DNA of 64,000 bases from Pantoea allii (GTDB lineage: Bacteria; Pseudomonadota; Gammaproteobacteria; Enterobacterales; Enterobacteriaceae): NCBI RefSeq assembly GCF_002307475.1, contig NZ_NTMH01000017.1, forward strand, positions 1 through 64,000, in the 5' to 3' direction. Made by a program: the position numbers and the translations under genes. Every line of letters starts with the position of its first letter. Position 1 is the stretch's first letter. This document shows positions 1 through 9,202 of this stretch, one piece after another. The notes below the pieces were generated by a model. It was not told where the DNA came from, made no database searches, and was given only the letters and a program-made list of their open reading frames with translations.

Positions 1-24
1 GGGGCCGCGGCGACTGGCGGCCCC
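1..24. other. GC-rich inverted repeat at the window edge
   Basis: GGGGCCGC (1-8) and GCGGCCCC (17-24) are perfect inverted repeats around an 8-nt loop, followed by a short T-containing stretch. It may be the terminator or 3' hairpin of a gene lying to the left of the window, but the window starts at its first base so its full extent and owner cannot be judged. Bases 25-115 show no gene. Confidence 0.4.
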
Positions 25-115
25 TTGTCGGTCGCCCGCACGGGGCGGACTGAAACTGCCCGCCGCCTGGCGAGCGAAACCTTCTCAGAGTTACATAACT
101 GGATGCCGCTCAGGC

Positions 116-155
116 AAAAAAAAAACGGCACAACAGGCCATAACCCGTTGTACCG
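116..155 (-). terminator. Rho-independent terminator of glpD
   Basis: Read on the minus strand, a 12-bp stem (arms 144-155 and 126-137, including two G-U pairs, 6-nt loop) is followed directly by ten U residues (plus-strand A run at 116-125). It lies just past the glpD stop codon, so it should end the glpD transcript. Confidence 0.85.
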
Positions 156-177
156 CTTTCTCAGCGCTGACGCGCTA

Positions 178-1683
178 TTACGATGCCAGTGAAAGCGTTG
201 GTTTCGCCTTGACCGCCAGCCATTCGGCAATACGTGCCTGCTGGGCTTCGTTCAGCCACATACCCTGTTTGGTACGACGCCAGATCGCGTCATCCACTTC
301 ACGCACCCACTCGTGCTGCACCAGGTAACGCAACTCAGCTTCATAAAACTCATGACCGAAGTTTTCACCCAGATCTTCCAGCGATGTCGCATCTTTAAGC
401 AACACTTCGGTGCTGCTACCGTAAGTGCGGGCGTAGTGACGTGCCATGTTTTCAGTAATGAACGGGTAACGACGGCGCAGGCTGGCCGCGTAATCGTCGC
501 TGCTGCCGGAAATATTACCACCGGGCAGCACGCAGTTTTTAGTCCAGGCCGCACCTGCGTCAGGATAATACTTCGACAACTTCTCCATCGCATGCTCGGC
601 CAGCTTACGATAGGTCGTTAATTTACCGCCGAAAACGGACAGCAGCGGCGTTTCACCGTTGTCATCACGCACATCCAGTGTGTAATCGCGCGTAATAGCC
701 TGCGGCGAATCTGACTCATCGTCACACAGTGGGCGCACGCCGGAATAGGTCCAGACGATATCATCAGGCGTTAACTGCTTTTTGAAATGGCCGTTGTACA
801 CCTTCAGGATGTAGTCGATTTCGCTATCGTCAATGGCAACGTTTTTCGGATCGCCTTTGTATTCCACGTCGGTGGTACCGATGATGGAAAACTCGTCCAT
901 CCACGGAATAACAAACACAATGCGGTTGTCTTCGTTTTGCAGAATATAAGCCTGCTTCTCATTGTGTACGCGCGGCACCACGATATGGCTGCCTTTGATC
1001 AGACGAATACCATAAGGTGATTTCAGTTCCAGGCCATCATCAAAGAACTGCTTAACCCACGGGCCTGCGGCGTTGACCAGGCCTTTAGCCTGCCAGGTGA
1101 AGGTTTTGCCGCTGTCGATATCCTCAGCTTCCACCATCCACAAACCCTTTTCACGCCAGGCGCGGGTCACACGCGTGCGGGTACGCACTTCACCACCATG
1201 CTTAACCACTTCCTGCGCGTTCAGTACCACCATGCGGGCATCGTCCACCCAGCAGTCGGAATACTCAAAACCGCGCTTAATTTCGGGCTTGAGTGCTGAC
1301 TCTGCACCGAAGCTCAGGCTCTTACTGCTCGGCAGGCTGGTACGTTTGCCCAGATGGTCGTACATAAACAACCCGGTGCGGATCATCCATGCCGGACGCA
1401 GATGCGGGCGATGCGGTAAGCGAAAGCGCATAGGGAACGCGATATGAGGCGCCATCTTTAACAGCACTTCGCGTTCTGCCAGGGCTTCACTCACCAGACG
1501 GAATTCATAATGTTCAAGGTAGCGCAGGCCACCATGAATCAGTTTTGAACTGGCGGAAGAGGTCGCGCAAGCCAGGTCCCGCGCCTCTAGCATTAACACC
1601 GACAGTCCGCGTCCTGCAGCGTCTGCTGCGATGCCAGCACCGTTGATGCCGCCGCCGATAACGATCAGGTCTTTGGTTTCCAC
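178..1683 (-). CDS. glpD: Aerobic glycerol-3-phosphate dehydrogenase
   Basis: This 501-residue flavoprotein oxidises sn-glycerol-3-phosphate to dihydroxyacetone phosphate at the inner face of the cytoplasmic membrane and passes electrons to ubiquinone. The N-terminus holds the FAD-binding dinucleotide fold (GGGINGAGIAADAAGRG from about residue 10), followed by the DAO-type catalytic body and the C-terminal GlpD cap. Length and sequence match the E. coli enzyme. The start is GTG at 1683-1681, preceded by a strong GGAGGAG ribosome-binding site; the encoded METKDLIVIGGG start matches the family. It is divergent from glpE. A GlpR operator overlaps its probable start of transcription and a CRP-like site lies further upstream, so induction by glycerol-3-phosphate and catabolite control are expected. 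A U-tract terminator follows the gene. Confidence 0.97.
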   Translation of the reverse strand: METKDLIVIGGGINGAGIAADAAGRGLSVLMLEARDLACATSSASSKLIHGGLRYLEHYEFRLVSEALAEREVLLKMAPHIAFPMRFRLPHRPHLRPAWMIRTGLFMYDHLGKRTSLPSSKSLSFGAESALKPEIKRGFEYSDCWVDDARMVVLNAQEVVKHGGEVRTRTRVTRAWREKGLWMVEAEDIDSGKTFTWQAKGLVNAAGPWVKQFFDDGLELKSPYGIRLIKGSHIVVPRVHNEKQAYILQNEDNRIVFVIPWMDEFSIIGTTDVEYKGDPKNVAIDDSEIDYILKVYNGHFKKQLTPDDIVWTYSGVRPLCDDESDSPQAITRDYTLDVRDDNGETPLLSVFGGKLTTYRKLAEHAMEKLSKYYPDAGAAWTKNCVLPGGNISGSSDDYAASLRRRYPFITENMARHYARTYGSSTEVLLKDATSLEDLGENFGHEFYEAELRYLVQHEWVREVDDAIWRRTKQGMWLNEAQQARIAEWLAVKAKPTLSLAS

Positions 1684-1715
1684 GTTGTCTCCTCCGATGT
1701 TCGGAATAGTTCACT

Positions 1716-1736
1716 TATGTTCGTTTTCGAGCATAA
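1716..1736 (-). promoter_or_regulatory. GlpR operator in the glpD promoter
   Basis: The 21-bp plus-strand segment begins TATGTTCG, ends CGAGCATAA, and is a near-perfect dyad closely matching the known GlpR operator (ATGTTCG...CGAACAT). A possible glpD -10 element (TATGAT on the minus strand, plus 1736-1741) touches it, which would put the operator over the transcription start. A second, poorer half-match (ATGTTCGG) begins at 1697. GlpR itself is encoded nearby at 3124-3882. Confidence 0.75.
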
Positions 1737-1791
1737 TCATAATCGCAAACCAACATTGACGCCAGTATTTAACCACCTAAAAACAATTTTG

Positions 1792-1807
1792 CGTGATATG
1801 GATAACA
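1792..1807. promoter_or_regulatory. Candidate CRP site between glpD and glpE
   Basis: CGTGA and TAACA separated by 6 bp match the CRP consensus TGTGA-N6-TCACA at 8 of 10 positions. Its centre lies about 70 bp upstream of the inferred glpD start, a spacing compatible with class I activation. E. coli glpD is also CRP-activated. No binding data are available here. Confidence 0.5.
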
Positions 1808-1909
1808 TTATGTCGGCGTAAAGGTGAATAGCCGTAGTCATTGTCAGGTTATTGGCGAGGATTATCGGGTTACACTAGACGTCATTTTGACGATGTGATG
1901 AGAGACACC

Positions 1910-2236
1910 ATGGAAACCTACCAATGTATTGATGTTCATCAGGCTGAGCAGCGTCTGGCACAAGGCGCAGTGATGGTGGATATCCGCGATGCGCAAAGTT
2001 TTGCTCTTGGTCATGCCAGCGGCGCCTTGCATTTGTCGAACGCCAACCTCAATGATTTTATCAGCTCAACCGACACGAGCCTGCCGGTGCTGGTGATGTG
2101 CTATCACGGCAACAGCAGTAAAAGTGCAGCAGATTATTTGCACAGCCAGGGATTTACGACGGCTTACAGTATTGATGGCGGGTTTGATGCCTGGCGCGCC
2201 GCCTTCCCCCAACAGGTGATCAGTGGCGCTGAGTGA
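1910..2236 (+). CDS. glpE: Thiosulfate sulfurtransferase GlpE (single-domain rhodanese)
   Basis: GlpE transfers a sulfane sulfur from thiosulfate to thiol or cyanide acceptors in the cytoplasm. The 108-residue product is one rhodanese domain with the active-site loop CYHGNSS (catalytic Cys near residue 65) and the C-terminal YSIDGGFDAW motif. An upstream in-frame ATG at 1841 would add 23 residues absent from the family; the start at 1910 gives exactly the E. coli length (108 aa) and begins METYQCIDV. It is the first gene of glpEGR, with 29 bp to glpG. Why a rhodanese is cotranscribed with a glp repressor and a rhomboid protease is not explained by the sequence. Confidence 0.93.
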   Translation: METYQCIDVHQAEQRLAQGAVMVDIRDAQSFALGHASGALHLSNANLNDFISSTDTSLPVLVMCYHGNSSKSAADYLHSQGFTTAYSIDGGFDAWRAAFPQQVISGAE

Positions 2237-2265
2237 CTGGTCAGGCGTAACACGGAGAGTGAGCA

Positions 2266-3084
2266 ATGCGCATTACCCAATTTAATCAGCCGCGCATGGC
2301 GCAGGCTTTTGTTGACTACATGGCAACGCGCGGCGTGAAATTGCGTATAGAGCGTGAAAGTCAGTACGTCATTATGCTGGATGATGAAAGTCAGCTTTCG
2401 ATGGTCGAAAACGAACTTCAGCAGTTTGTGCGCGATCCCAACCATCCTCGCTATCAGGCTGCAAGCTGGCACAGTGGCAAAACCGACAGCGGCTTGCGCT
2501 ATGAGCGAGGCAATATTTGGGCAAATATCCGTGAACGTGCCGGGCCACTGACCATGGTAGTGATGTTCGCCTGTATTGCGGTGTTTGTGCTGATGCAGGT
2601 CCTGGGCGATCGCACCGTAATGTACTGGCTGGCATGGCCAGATAGCGATCAGCATTTTGAAGTCTGGCGCTGGTTCAGCCATGTGCTGCTTCACTTCTCT
2701 CTGCTTCACATCCTGTTTAATCTGATGTGGTGGTGGTATCTCGGTGGTGCGGTAGAAAAACGGCTGGGCAGTGGTAAGCTTTTTGTCATTTTTATCATTT
2801 CAGCGTTGCTCAGCGGCTGGCTGCAGTCGAAATTTAGCGGCATCTGGTTTGGCGGCTTGTCCGGCGTGGTCTATGCCCTGATGGGTTACTGCTGGCTGCG
2901 CGGCGAACGCGATCCGGACAGCGGTATTTATCTGGAGCGTGGGTTAATCGGTTTTGCACTTGTCTGGCTGGTAGTGGGCTGGTTTGGTGCATTTGGTCTG
3001 GCTATCGCTAACGCAGCACACGTTGGTGGACTGCTTGTCGGACTGGCAATGGCGTTTGTCGACACACGCAAGCGTAAACGGTAG
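2266..3084 (+). CDS. glpG: Rhomboid intramembrane serine protease GlpG
   Basis: GlpG cleaves transmembrane substrates within the inner membrane. The 272-residue protein has a cytoplasmic N-terminal domain (about 1-90) and six membrane segments. Catalytic Ser199 lies in GLSG (197-200) and His252 in NAAHVGG; the oxyanion-side residues His148 and Asn152 are also present, as is the WR motif in loop 1. Length is close to the 276 aa of E. coli. It is the middle gene of glpEGR, preceded by GGAGAG, with 39 bp to glpR. No odd features. Confidence 0.96.
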   Translation: MRITQFNQPRMAQAFVDYMATRGVKLRIERESQYVIMLDDESQLSMVENELQQFVRDPNHPRYQAASWHSGKTDSGLRYERGNIWANIRERAGPLTMVVMFACIAVFVLMQVLGDRTVMYWLAWPDSDQHFEVWRWFSHVLLHFSLLHILFNLMWWWYLGGAVEKRLGSGKLFVIFIISALLSGWLQSKFSGIWFGGLSGVVYALMGYCWLRGERDPDSGIYLERGLIGFALVWLVVGWFGAFGLAIANAAHVGGLLVGLAMAFVDTRKRKR

Positions 3085-3123
3085 TCACAACGAATAAGAA
3101 TAAGCCCGAAACAGGAGAGGAAT

Positions 3124-3882
3124 GTGAAGCAGACGCAACGTCATGACGCCATTATTGATCTGGTTCGGCGTCAGGGATATGTCAGTACTGAGGAGCTGGT
3201 CGATCATTTTGAGGTCAGCCCACAAACGATTCGTCGTGATTTAAACGACCTTGCCGATCAAAATAAAATTCAGCGCCATCACGGCGGCGCGGCCTTGCCT
3301 TCCAGTTCAGAGAATACCGCCTGGCAGGATCGCAAGATGATGTGGTCAGCAGAAAAAGCGCGTATTGCGCAGCGGGTTGCCAGCCAGATACCGGACGGCG
3401 CAACGCTGTTTATCGATATTGGTACCACGCCAGAAGCCGTGGCTCATGCGTTGCTAAATCACAGTGATTTACGCGTGGTGACCAATAACCTGAACGTGGC
3501 AATGCTGTTGATGGGCAAGCCAGACTTCAGGGTCATTATCGCCGGCGGAGAAGTGCGTACCCGTGATGGTGCGGTCATGGGGGAAGCGACGCTCGATTTT
3601 ATTTCACAGTTTCGCCTCGATTACGGCATCCTTGGCATCAGCGGTATCGATATGGACGGCTCATTGCTGGAGTTCGACTATCACGAAGTCCGCACCAAAC
3701 GCGCCATTATTGAAAACTCGCGCTGCGTCATGCTGGTCGTCGACCACTCTAAATTTGGCCGTAATGCGATGGTCAATCTGGGCAACATGAGCCAGCTTGA
3801 TTATCTCTACACCGATAAAATGCCGCCTGACAGCATTATGAAAGTTATTGAACAGCATGAGGTTCATCTCGAGCTTTGCTGA
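3124..3882 (+). CDS. glpR: Glycerol-3-phosphate regulon repressor GlpR (DeoR family)
   Basis: GlpR represses the glp regulon and is released by glycerol-3-phosphate. The 252-residue protein has an N-terminal DeoR-type helix-turn-helix (about residues 6-57, with VSTEELV and SPQTIRRDL) and a C-terminal sugar-phosphate-sensing domain with the IGTTPEA and GGEVRTRDG motifs. Length equals E. coli GlpR and the C-terminus (LELC) is identical. The start codon is GTG at 3124, behind AGGAGAGG. Its likely target operator lies at 1716-1736 upstream of glpD. A strong terminator follows. In some E. coli K-12 strains glpR is frameshifted; here the frame is intact. Confidence 0.96.
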   Translation: MKQTQRHDAIIDLVRRQGYVSTEELVDHFEVSPQTIRRDLNDLADQNKIQRHHGGAALPSSSENTAWQDRKMMWSAEKARIAQRVASQIPDGATLFIDIGTTPEAVAHALLNHSDLRVVTNNLNVAMLLMGKPDFRVIIAGGEVRTRDGAVMGEATLDFISQFRLDYGILGISGIDMDGSLLEFDYHEVRTKRAIIENSRCVMLVVDHSKFGRNAMVNLGNMSQLDYLYTDKMPPDSIMKVIEQHEVHLELC

Positions 3883-3889
3883 CCCCTCT

Positions 3890-3915
3890 ACGCCAGTTAG
3901 ACAACTGGCGTTTTT
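3890..3915 (+). terminator. Rho-independent terminator of glpEGR
   Basis: CGCCAGTT (3891-3898) pairs perfectly with AACTGGCG (3903-3910) across a 4-nt loop and is followed by five T residues (3911-3915). It lies 8 bp past the glpR stop and separates glpEGR from malP. Confidence 0.93.
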
Positions 3916-3970
3916 CAAACCTGCCTGTCGCTTTTTTCTCCACTCACGTATTTAATGAATAGGGTCGCTG

Positions 3971-3980
3971 GCAATATTGC
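3971..3980. promoter_or_regulatory. Palindrome upstream of malP
   Basis: GCAATATTGC is a perfect 10-bp palindrome 55 bp before the malP start, in the only non-coding space available for a malPQ promoter (3916-4035). I see no good MalT box (GGGGATGAGG-like) in this space. The palindrome could be an operator or a chance occurrence. Confidence 0.25.
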
Positions 3981-4035
3981 TGGCCCATGTGCATTCCATT
4001 TTTGCTTCACCCATATGGATACAGAAGGGAGTGAT

Positions 4036-6441
4036 ATGCCACAGCAGAAATTCAACAAATCCCGTTTTCAGGCTGCGTTAACCCGTCACTGGCAGCATCT
4101 TGGTTTCTCCTCCGCAAGGCAAATGACATCCCACCAGTGGTGGCAGGCTATCAGTGCCACAGTAAGTGAACTGCTCAATGCGCAACCGACCGTCCGGGGC
4201 GCGACACCACAGCGCCACGTGAACTATCTTTCCATGGAGTTTCTGCTGGGACGTCTTACGGGAAATAACCTGCTGAATTTAGGTTGGTATGATGAGGTCA
4301 AATCCCTGCTGGCTGAATATCAGGTTGAATTAAGCGAATTACTGGAAGAAGAGGTCGATCCGGCATTGGGCAATGGCGGCCTCGGCAGGCTGGCGGCCTG
4401 TTACATGGACTCGATGGCGACGGTTGGGCAGCCCGCCACTGGGCATGGGCTTAACTACCAGTACGGTTTGTTTCGTCAGCGCTTTGAAGAGGGGAAACAG
4501 GTTGAGGCACCCGATGACTGGGAGCGCGAGACCTATCCCTGGTTTCGTCATAACGCCGCACTGGATGTCCGCGTCGCGATGGGCGGAAAAATCATAAAGC
4601 AGGATGACGGGCGTAAAGTGTGGGAGCCCGCCATTTATCTTCGTGGAGAAGCCTGGGATTTACCGGTAACGGGTTATCGCAATGGCGTCACCCTGCCGTT
4701 GCGGCTGTGGAAAGCCACCAGTGAGCATCCCTTTGACCTGACCCTGTTCAATGACGGTAAGTTTTTACAGGCTGAGAAGCAGGGGATTGATGCCGCCAGC
4801 CTGACCAAAGTGCTCTATCCCAATGACAATCATCCACAGGGCAAACGCCTGCGTTTGATGCAGCAATATTTTCAGTGTGCCTGTGCGGTTGCCGATATTC
4901 TGCGTCGCCATCATCAGGCGGGCAGAAGCATTCATGCCCTGCCGGATTTTGAAGTGATTCAGCTTAACGATACGCATCCCACTATCGCCATTCCGGAGAT
5001 GCTGCGCCTGCTGCTGGATGAGCACCAGTTAAGTTGGGATGAAGCCTGGCATATCACCAGCCGCGTGTTTGCTTACACCAATCACACCTTAATGCCCGAA
5101 GCCCTGGAGCGCTGGGATGAGAAGCTGATGCGCAGCCTGCTGCCGCGCCACATGATGATTATCAAAGAGATTAATCGTCGCCTGAAGCAGCAGATAAAGC
5201 AGCGCTGGCCTGATGACAAAGCACTTTGGAACAAGCTGGCGGTGGTCGCCGACGGTCAGGTCAGAATGGCCAACCTCTGCGTCGTCAGTGGTTTTGCGGT
5301 GAATGGCGTGGCTGCACTGCATTCCGGGCTGGTCGTGACGGATCTTTTCCCCGAGTACCATCAGCTCTGGCCACAGAAGTTTCATAATGTCACCAACGGC
5401 ATTACGCCACGCCGCTGGATCAAGCAGTGTAATCCCGCGTTAGCGGGGCTGATTGATGAAACCCTGAAGCGTGAATGGGTCAATAACCTGACCGCGTTGC
5501 AGGGGCTGGAGCCTTTCGCCGACGATCCCGCTTTCCGTCAGCGCTTTCGTGCCGTTAAGCAACATAACAAGGCGCGTCTGGCCACTTACATTGCGCAGCG
5601 CACCGGCATTGTGGTTAACCCGAATGCGATTTTTGACGTGCAGATCAAACGTCTGCACGAATACAAACGCCAGCATCTCGGCCTGTTGCATATCCTGCAC
5701 TGCTATAAAAACGTCCGCGACAACCCCCACGATGCCAGTATTATCCCCCGCGTGTTTCTGTTTGGCGCTAAAGCTGCACCGGGCTATTACCTGGCAAAAA
5801 ACATTATCTATGCCATCAACAAGGTGGCTGAGGTGGTGAATAACGACCCGCTTGTCGGCGACAAACTCAAGGTGGTTTTCATTCCTGATTACCGCATCAC
5901 GGCAGCCGAATATCTGATTCCCGCCGCCGATTTGTCAGAGCAAATTTCAACGGCGGGCTATGAAGCGTCCGGCACCGGCAACATGAAGCTGGCGCTAAAT
6001 GGCGCGCTGACGATTGGCACGCTGGATGGCGCAAACGTGGAAATTGCGGAGCAGGTCGGCGCAGAAAATATTTTTATTTTCGGCAATACCGTGGATGACG
6101 TTAAAGCCCTGAAAGCCGGAGGTTATAAGCCGCAAAAAGTCCGTAAGCACAACAAAGAACTGGATGCGCTGCTGACATCACTGAAAAAAGGGAAGTTCAG
6201 TCATGGCGATAAGCATGCATTCGACCTAATGTTGGATAGCCTGACAAAAAATGGCGATCCCTGGCTGGTGCTGGCGGATTATCAGGCTTATATCGATGCG
6301 CAAAAACGGGTTGAGGCCTTGTGGCGTGATCAGGAAGCCTGGACGCGCGCGGCGATTCTCAATACGGCGCGAACCGGTATTTTTAGCTCGGATCGATCGA
6401 TTCGGGACTACCAACAGCGCATCTGGCAGGCGCAACGCTAA
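4036..6441 (+). CDS. malP: Maltodextrin phosphorylase
   Basis: MalP removes glucose-1-phosphate from the non-reducing end of linear maltodextrins by phosphorolysis in the cytoplasm. The 801-residue protein has the glycogen-phosphorylase fold throughout, including [11 protein letters not shown], the [12 protein letters not shown] block and the PLP site [12 protein letters not shown], where the Lys forms the Schiff base. The longest frame starts at 3955, but the start at 4036 ([11 protein letters not shown]) has a GAAGGGAG ribosome-binding site and gives a length close to the 797 aa of E. coli. It is 9 bp from malQ and certainly cotranscribed. The usual neighbour and activator gene malT is absent; glpR precedes it instead. 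Confidence 0.96.
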   Translation: MPQQKFNKSRFQAALTRHWQHLGFSSARQMTSHQWWQAISATVSELLNAQPTVRGATPQRHVNYLSMEFLLGRLTGNNLLNLGWYDEVKSLLAEYQVELSELLEEEVDPALGNGGLGRLAACYMDSMATVGQPATGHGLNYQYGLFRQRFEEGKQVEAPDDWERETYPWFRHNAALDVRVAMGGKIIKQDDGRKVWEPAIYLRGEAWDLPVTGYRNGVTLPLRLWKATSEHPFDLTLFNDGKFLQAEKQGIDAASLTKVLYPNDNHPQGKRLRLMQQYFQCACAVADILRRHHQAGRSIHALPDFEVIQLNDTHPTIAIPEMLRLLLDEHQLSWDEAWHITSRVFAYTNHTLMPEALERWDEKLMRSLLPRHMMIIKEINRRLKQQIKQRWPDDKALWNKLAVVADGQVRMANLCVVSGFAVNGVAALHSGLVVTDLFPEYHQLWPQKFHNVTNGITPRRWIKQCNPALAGLIDETLKREWVNNLTALQGLEPFADDPAFRQRFRAVKQHNKARLATYIAQRTGIVVNPNAIFDVQIKRLHEYKRQHLGLLHILHCYKNVRDNPHDASIIPRVFLFGAKAAPGYYLAKNIIYAINKVAEVVNNDPLVGDKLKVVFIPDYRITAAEYLIPAADLSEQISTAGYEASGTGNMKLALNGALTIGTLDGANVEIAEQVGAENIFIFGNTVDDVKALKAGGYKPQKVRKHNKELDALLTSLKKGKFSHGDKHAFDLMLDSLTKNGDPWLVLADYQAYIDAQKRVEALWRDQEAWTRAAILNTARTGIFSSDRSIRDYQQRIWQAQR

Positions 6442-6450
6442 GGAATTGCG

Positions 6451-8523
6451 ATGAAATCTACGTCACTTGATAAAGCCGCACTGGCGGCGGGAATCGCGCT
6501 CACGTATTTCGATGCGAACGGTGAACCCGAAGCCATCAGTGATGACACCAAGCGCGCCTTACTGGCCGTGATGGAGAACCCGCAGAAAGCCGGTAAATCC
6601 CCGCTGCCGCCCGTCGTTGTCTTCAGTGGCAATCGTCAACGCGTGCTCACGCCTGAGCTCGACGGCAGCATAAACTGGCAGTTACAGACGGAAAAAGGAA
6701 AGACTTTTAGCGGATCGCTGACGGGCGGTGAAGCCTTTACATTGCCTTCCCCTTTGGGACAGGGCTATCACCAACTTACCCTGAGCAAGGGGAAACGTCA
6801 GTGGCACACGCGCGTGATCATTACACCGCGCCGTTGCTATCTGCCTCCGGCCTTGCGCGCCGGAGAGAAACGCTGGGGCGCGCTGGTTCAGCTTTACACC
6901 GTGCGTTCCGGTAAAAACTGGGGCATCGGTGATTTTGGCGATCTGGAAACCCTGCTGGAGCAGCTTGCCGCTCGCGGCGGCGACTTTGTCGGACTCAACC
7001 CCTTGCATGCGCTCTATCCGGCCAGCCCCGCTTTTGCCAGTCCTTACAGCCCCTCATCGCGTCGCTGGCTGAATATCATCTACATCGATGTGTCACAGGT
7101 TGCCGATTTTCAACAAAGCAGCGCAGGTCAGAAGTGGTGGAAAAGTGCCAAAACCCAAAAGGCGTTAAATCAGGCCCGCGAAACCGAGTGGGTGGATTAC
7201 GACGCCGTCATGGCACTGAAAATTACGGCATTACGTCACGGCTGGGCACAGTTTCAGGCCCGGGGTGCAGACGATGAGCAGAAGCGGCAGTTTACAGCGT
7301 TTATCCAGCAGGGCGGTGACAGCCTGCGCTATCAGGCTGCCTATGATGGCCTGCAGGTTGAAATGCAAGGCAAAGGTGCCGCGCACGCCGGCTGGCCAGC
7401 ATGGCCTGAGGGCTGGCGTAACAGCCAGTCTTCTGACGTTCAGGATTGGTGCGCACAGCACGCGGATGAGATTGCCTTCTGGCAGTGGTTGCAGTGGCTG
7501 GCTCAGCAACAGTTTTCTCAGTGCTGGGCGCGGAGTCAGGCGCTGGGAATGAGCGTGGGGCTGTATCGCGATCTGGCCGTCGGCGTGGCAGAGGGCAGTG
7601 CCGAAACCTGGCACGATCCCGAGCTATATCGCCTCAAGGCGTCCATCGGCGCGCCGCCTGACAGACTTGGCCCGTTGGGACAAAACTGGGGACTGCCGCC
7701 AATGGACCCTCACGTATTGCAGGCCAGGGGCTATCAGCCTTTTATCGATATATTGCGCGCCAATATGCGTGACTGCGGTGCATTACGTATCGATCACGTG
7801 ATGGCTCTGCTACGTCTCTGGTGGGTCCCGGCAGGGGAAACGGCGGATAAAGGCGCGTACGTCGCTTACCCGGTGCACGACCTGCTTGGCATTCTGGCTC
7901 TGGAAAGCCAGCGCCAGCGCTGCATGGTGATTGGCGAGGACTTAGGCACCGTACCCAAAGAGATCGTCAGTCTGCTCCGCGACAGCGGCGTGTTTTCCTG
8001 GAAAGTGTTGTGGTTTGAGCAGGAAAAACAGGGCGATTATCGCGCGCCACAGCATTATCCACGCCAGTCCATCGCCAGTGCCAGTACGCACGATCTCCCT
8101 ACGCTGAACGGCTTCTGGAGTGCAGGTGATTTGCAGCTTGGTGAGAAAATCGGGCTGTATCCTGACGCGCAAACGGTACTCAATTTGCAGCAGCAGCGGA
8201 TGAAACAGAAACAGGCGTTACTCGACGCGCTGCATAAAGCGGGAGCCGTGCCGGCGCGTAGCGCAAAACGGGCGGATTCTCTGGCGATGACGGCTGAACT
8301 GAATGAGTCCGTTCACCGTTTCCTGGCGGACACAAACAGTGCACTGCTCGGGCTGCAGCCAGAGGACTGGCTGGGGATGACCACGCCGGTGAATGTGCCG
8401 GGAACGGTGGAGCAATATCCCAACTGGCGGCGTAAGCTGGCCCAACCGCTGGAAAGCATCTTTGCCGATGAAGAGGTGAATAAACTGCTGAAAACCGTGA
8501 CCAAACGACGTAAGGCGGGATAG
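6451..8523 (+). CDS. malQ: 4-alpha-glucanotransferase (amylomaltase)
   Basis: MalQ transfers alpha-1,4-glucan segments between maltodextrins, making longer chains for MalP and releasing glucose. The 690-residue protein belongs to GH77: the nucleophile Asp is in LRIDHVMAL, the acid/base Glu in IGEDLG, and the third acidic residue in STHDLPT. An N-terminal beta-rich domain of about 140 residues precedes the barrel, as in E. coli MalQ (694 aa). ATG at 6451 follows AAGGAA. It is the second gene of malPQ and ends just before a strong hairpin facing convergent nfuA. Confidence 0.96.
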   Translation: MKSTSLDKAALAAGIALTYFDANGEPEAISDDTKRALLAVMENPQKAGKSPLPPVVVFSGNRQRVLTPELDGSINWQLQTEKGKTFSGSLTGGEAFTLPSPLGQGYHQLTLSKGKRQWHTRVIITPRRCYLPPALRAGEKRWGALVQLYTVRSGKNWGIGDFGDLETLLEQLAARGGDFVGLNPLHALYPASPAFASPYSPSSRRWLNIIYIDVSQVADFQQSSAGQKWWKSAKTQKALNQARETEWVDYDAVMALKITALRHGWAQFQARGADDEQKRQFTAFIQQGGDSLRYQAAYDGLQVEMQGKGAAHAGWPAWPEGWRNSQSSDVQDWCAQHADEIAFWQWLQWLAQQQFSQCWARSQALGMSVGLYRDLAVGVAEGSAETWHDPELYRLKASIGAPPDRLGPLGQNWGLPPMDPHVLQARGYQPFIDILRANMRDCGALRIDHVMALLRLWWVPAGETADKGAYVAYPVHDLLGILALESQRQRCMVIGEDLGTVPKEIVSLLRDSGVFSWKVLWFEQEKQGDYRAPQHYPRQSIASASTHDLPTLNGFWSAGDLQLGEKIGLYPDAQTVLNLQQQRMKQKQALLDALHKAGAVPARSAKRADSLAMTAELNESVHRFLADTNSALLGLQPEDWLGMTTPVNVPGTVEQYPNWRRKLAQPLESIFADEEVNKLLKTVTKRRKAG

Positions 8524-8531
8524 TGTCAGGA

Positions 8532-8556
8532 CGCGCGACAGCGGGGCTGTCGCGCG
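8532..8556. terminator. Hairpin between convergent malQ and nfuA
   Basis: CGCGCGACAG (8532-8541) and CTGTCGCGCG (8547-8556) form a perfect 10-bp stem around a 5-nt loop. No U-tract follows on either strand, so it may work as a 3'-end stabiliser or a weak bidirectional terminator. Its position between two stop codons 40 bp apart supports a transcript-end role. Confidence 0.6.
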
Positions 8557-8562
8557 GATACA

Positions 8563-9138
8563 TCAGTAGAAGGAGTGCTCGCCGCGCTGGTGTTCGGTGA
8601 TATCGCGCACGCCTTTCAGCTGTGGGAAGGCCGCCAGCAGTTCTTTCTCAATGCCATCCTTCAGGGTGACGTCAATCATCGAACAGCCGTTACAGCCGCC
8701 ACCGAATTGCAGAATCGCAAAACCGTCTTCGGTGATTTCCATCAGCGAAACGCGACCGCCATGACCGGCCAGTTGCGGGTTAATCTGAGCCTGTAACAGG
8801 TATTCAACGCGCTCGACCATGGGCGCATCATCGGACACCTTGCGCATTTTAGCGTTAGGCGCCTTAAGCGTCAGTTGCGAACCCAGGTTATCCGTCACGA
8901 AGTCGATTTCAGCGTCTTCCAGATAAGGCGCGCTCAGCTCATCAACATAGGCTGACAGCTTTTCAAACTTCAGTTCAGTATCAGTCGCTTCCACCGCATC
9001 AGGTGGGCAGTAGGACACACCGCATTCGGCAGTTGGCGTACCCGGGTTAATCACGAATACGCGAATCTGGGTGCCATCTTCTTGTTTGGATAGCAGTTTT
9101 GAAAAATGCTCTTGGGCAGAATCAGTAATTCGGATCAT
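8563..9138 (-). CDS. nfuA: Fe-S biogenesis carrier protein NfuA
   Basis: NfuA carries a [4Fe-4S] cluster at its dimer interface and delivers it to apoproteins, especially under oxidative stress or iron limitation. The 191-residue protein has an N-terminal degenerate A-type carrier domain (about 1-100) and a C-terminal Nfu domain with the cluster ligands Cys149 and Cys152 in GGGCNGCS. Length is identical to E. coli. It lies downstream of gntX on the same strand, but an IscR-type site and a sigma70-like promoter overlap the end of gntX, so it probably has its own promoter repressed by holo-IscR. Confidence 0.97.
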   Translation of the reverse strand: MIRITDSAQEHFSKLLSKQEDGTQIRVFVINPGTPTAECGVSYCPPDAVEATDTELKFEKLSAYVDELSAPYLEDAEIDFVTDNLGSQLTLKAPNAKMRKVSDDAPMVERVEYLLQAQINPQLAGHGGRVSLMEITEDGFAILQFGGGCNGCSMIDVTLKDGIEKELLAAFPQLKGVRDITEHQRGEHSFY

Positions 9139-9150
9139 GTCATTTGCTCA

Positions 9151-9175
9151 ATAGTTGACTAATTTAGTTGGTTAT
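9151..9175 (-). promoter_or_regulatory. IscR type 1 binding site upstream of nfuA
   Basis: Read on the minus strand, the 25-bp segment starts ATAACC, has the core AACTAAATTAGTC and ends AACTAT. It agrees with the published type 1 IscR consensus (ATASYYGACT, RWWW, YAGTCRRSTAT) at 23 of 25 positions by my count. It sits 13 bp before the nfuA start and abuts the -10 element, so holo-IscR binding would block transcription. E. coli nfuA (yhgI) is a known IscR target. Confidence 0.8.
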
Positions 9176-9202
9176 AATACGCCCATCATCCAGGCTCTAC
9201 AA
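9174..9202 (-). promoter_or_regulatory. Candidate sigma70 promoter of nfuA
   Basis: On the minus strand, TTGTAG (plus 9197-9202) and TATTAT (plus 9174-9179) are separated by 17 bp. The -35 overlaps the last codons of gntX and the -10 runs into the IscR site, which fits a repressible nfuA promoter. Confidence 0.55.

Noticed and set aside
3955..4035. 27-codon N-terminal extension of malP
   Set aside because: The ATG at 4036 has a good ribosome-binding site and gives the known family start and length.
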